Shown here: one piece after another, positions 63,621-64,000 of the stretch
Numbering within the stretch: the first letter of the stretch is position 1
How the letters are laid out: each line of letters begins with the position of its first letter
Assembly: GCA_907163345.1 (NCBI GenBank)
Contig: CAJQUN010000487.1
Span: forward strand, 62,001 to 126,000
Source of the DNA: Haberlea rhodopensis
Lineage: Eukaryota > Streptophyta > Magnoliopsida > Lamiales > Gesneriaceae
DNA: 64,000 nt
Direction: 5' to 3'
Translations under genes and position numbers: made by a program
Notes under the pieces: model-generated
The model's input: the letters and a program-made list of their open reading frames with translations, nothing else
What the model was told of the DNA's origin: nothing
The model's database searches: none

Positions 63621-64000
63621 GTGTTACCAATTGTGCACAAGATAGAGAACATACCTGGATCCTTACACTTTGTAGGGATTTTCCTTTGGATCACAGCTGA
63701 CACATTTTCACCAATTCAATCTTTTGGGATCCCTTCAACCTATGATTTATCTTTGCAGTGCATAAATCTTTTAAATTTTTTGCATAACGAGGTACTTGTT
63801 TAATAGCATCAAGCAAAGGCATGTTTACCTCACACCGTCAAAAAGTTTCATATAAACCTTTAAGTCCAGCTTATTTCCTATTGTCTTTCGATGCTTGGGG
63901 AAAGGGGGTGGCACTTTATATTCAGAGAGGGGAGGAAATTTACCTTTTGGTACCTCGTGTTCCACGGTGGTCTTGTCTCCAACTTCAGCTTCATTTTCAT
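63621..64000 (-). pseudogene. Athila-like gag C-terminal region
   Basis: Frames show FPPLSEYKVPPPFPKHRK and, after a break, NMPLLDAIKQVPRYAKNLKD, the conserved stretch upstream of the protease. The element continues beyond the window edge. Confidence 0.75.

Larger units (their letters stand above)
57313..64000 (-). mobile_element. Athila-like Ty3/Gypsy element (3' LTR and pol), extends beyond window
   Basis: On the minus strand the order is gag C-terminus, protease, RT, RNase H, integrase, a 1.3-kb non-coding post-pol region, polypurine tract and 3' LTR. The order and motifs fit Athila/Tat-clade Ty3/Gypsy elements. Numerous stops and frameshifts show it is inactive. The 5' part lies beyond 64000. 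It inserted into the Athila fragment 56200-57312. Confidence 0.86.

Noticed and set aside
57313..64000. Potentially active Athila-like element
   Set aside because: RT, linker and integrase are split over several frames with stops, and the integrase core has SERGTHF where the usual acidic residue is Asp.

Overview
This is a stretch of a flowering-plant (eudicot-type) nuclear genome. It is AT-rich and intron-containing, and almost all of it is nested LTR retrotransposons of families found only in plants (Athila-like and chromovirus Ty3/Gypsy, Tork/Tnt1-like Ty1/Copia). It also holds a plant L1-type LINE, an Au-like SINE, MITEs and a tiny Helitron. I see no bacterial-style operon, tRNA, rRNA or CRISPR array. 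I recognise one host gene.

Layout. 1-13840: Athila-like elements with tRNA-Asp primer sites, including two LTRs joined tail-to-tail around a single primer-binding site (1309-4270). A third Athila LTR (5045-13840) is split by a complete large non-autonomous retrotransposon (6170-13448, duplicated flank ATGTT) that lacks gag-pol and carries a 27-bp tandem array. 13841-23980: LINE fragments. The main one is broken by a solo LTR that itself contains a related solo LTR (duplicated flank GAAAG), and by a Copia solo LTR (duplicated flank AAAAC).

24723-41154, minus strand: a five-exon QWRF-motif (microtubule-associated/augmin-type) gene of about 391 codons, all introns phase 0. Intron 1 grew from about 0.65 kb to 11.5 kb through one chromovirus insertion (duplicated flank TTAAA). 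That chromovirus was filled by a Copia element (TTTGT), which was in turn hit by an Athila solo LTR, a second solo LTR and a hAT MITE. Intron 4 holds the Helitron and a PIF-like MITE, and intron 3 holds the SINE. The first exon, its promoter side and the neighbouring transposon tails are present again at 42563-46225. The two 224-codon copies differ at five bases, all silent.

46550-53913: a complete Tekay-type non-autonomous element (duplicated flank CAACC) with a gag remnant and a degenerate array of about 168 bp per unit. 54016-57312: a further solo LTR, non-coding DNA and Athila LTR/gag remnants. 57313-64000: a degenerate minus-strand Athila-like element with 3' LTR and recognisable PR, RT, RNase H and IN.

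The most unusual signal is a recurring cluster of perfect palindromes built on CGATCGATCG inside LTRs of at least two unrelated lineages. The flanking bases differ between families (GGC..GCC, ACC..GGT, CTC..GAG), yet both arms change together, so self-complementarity is kept.
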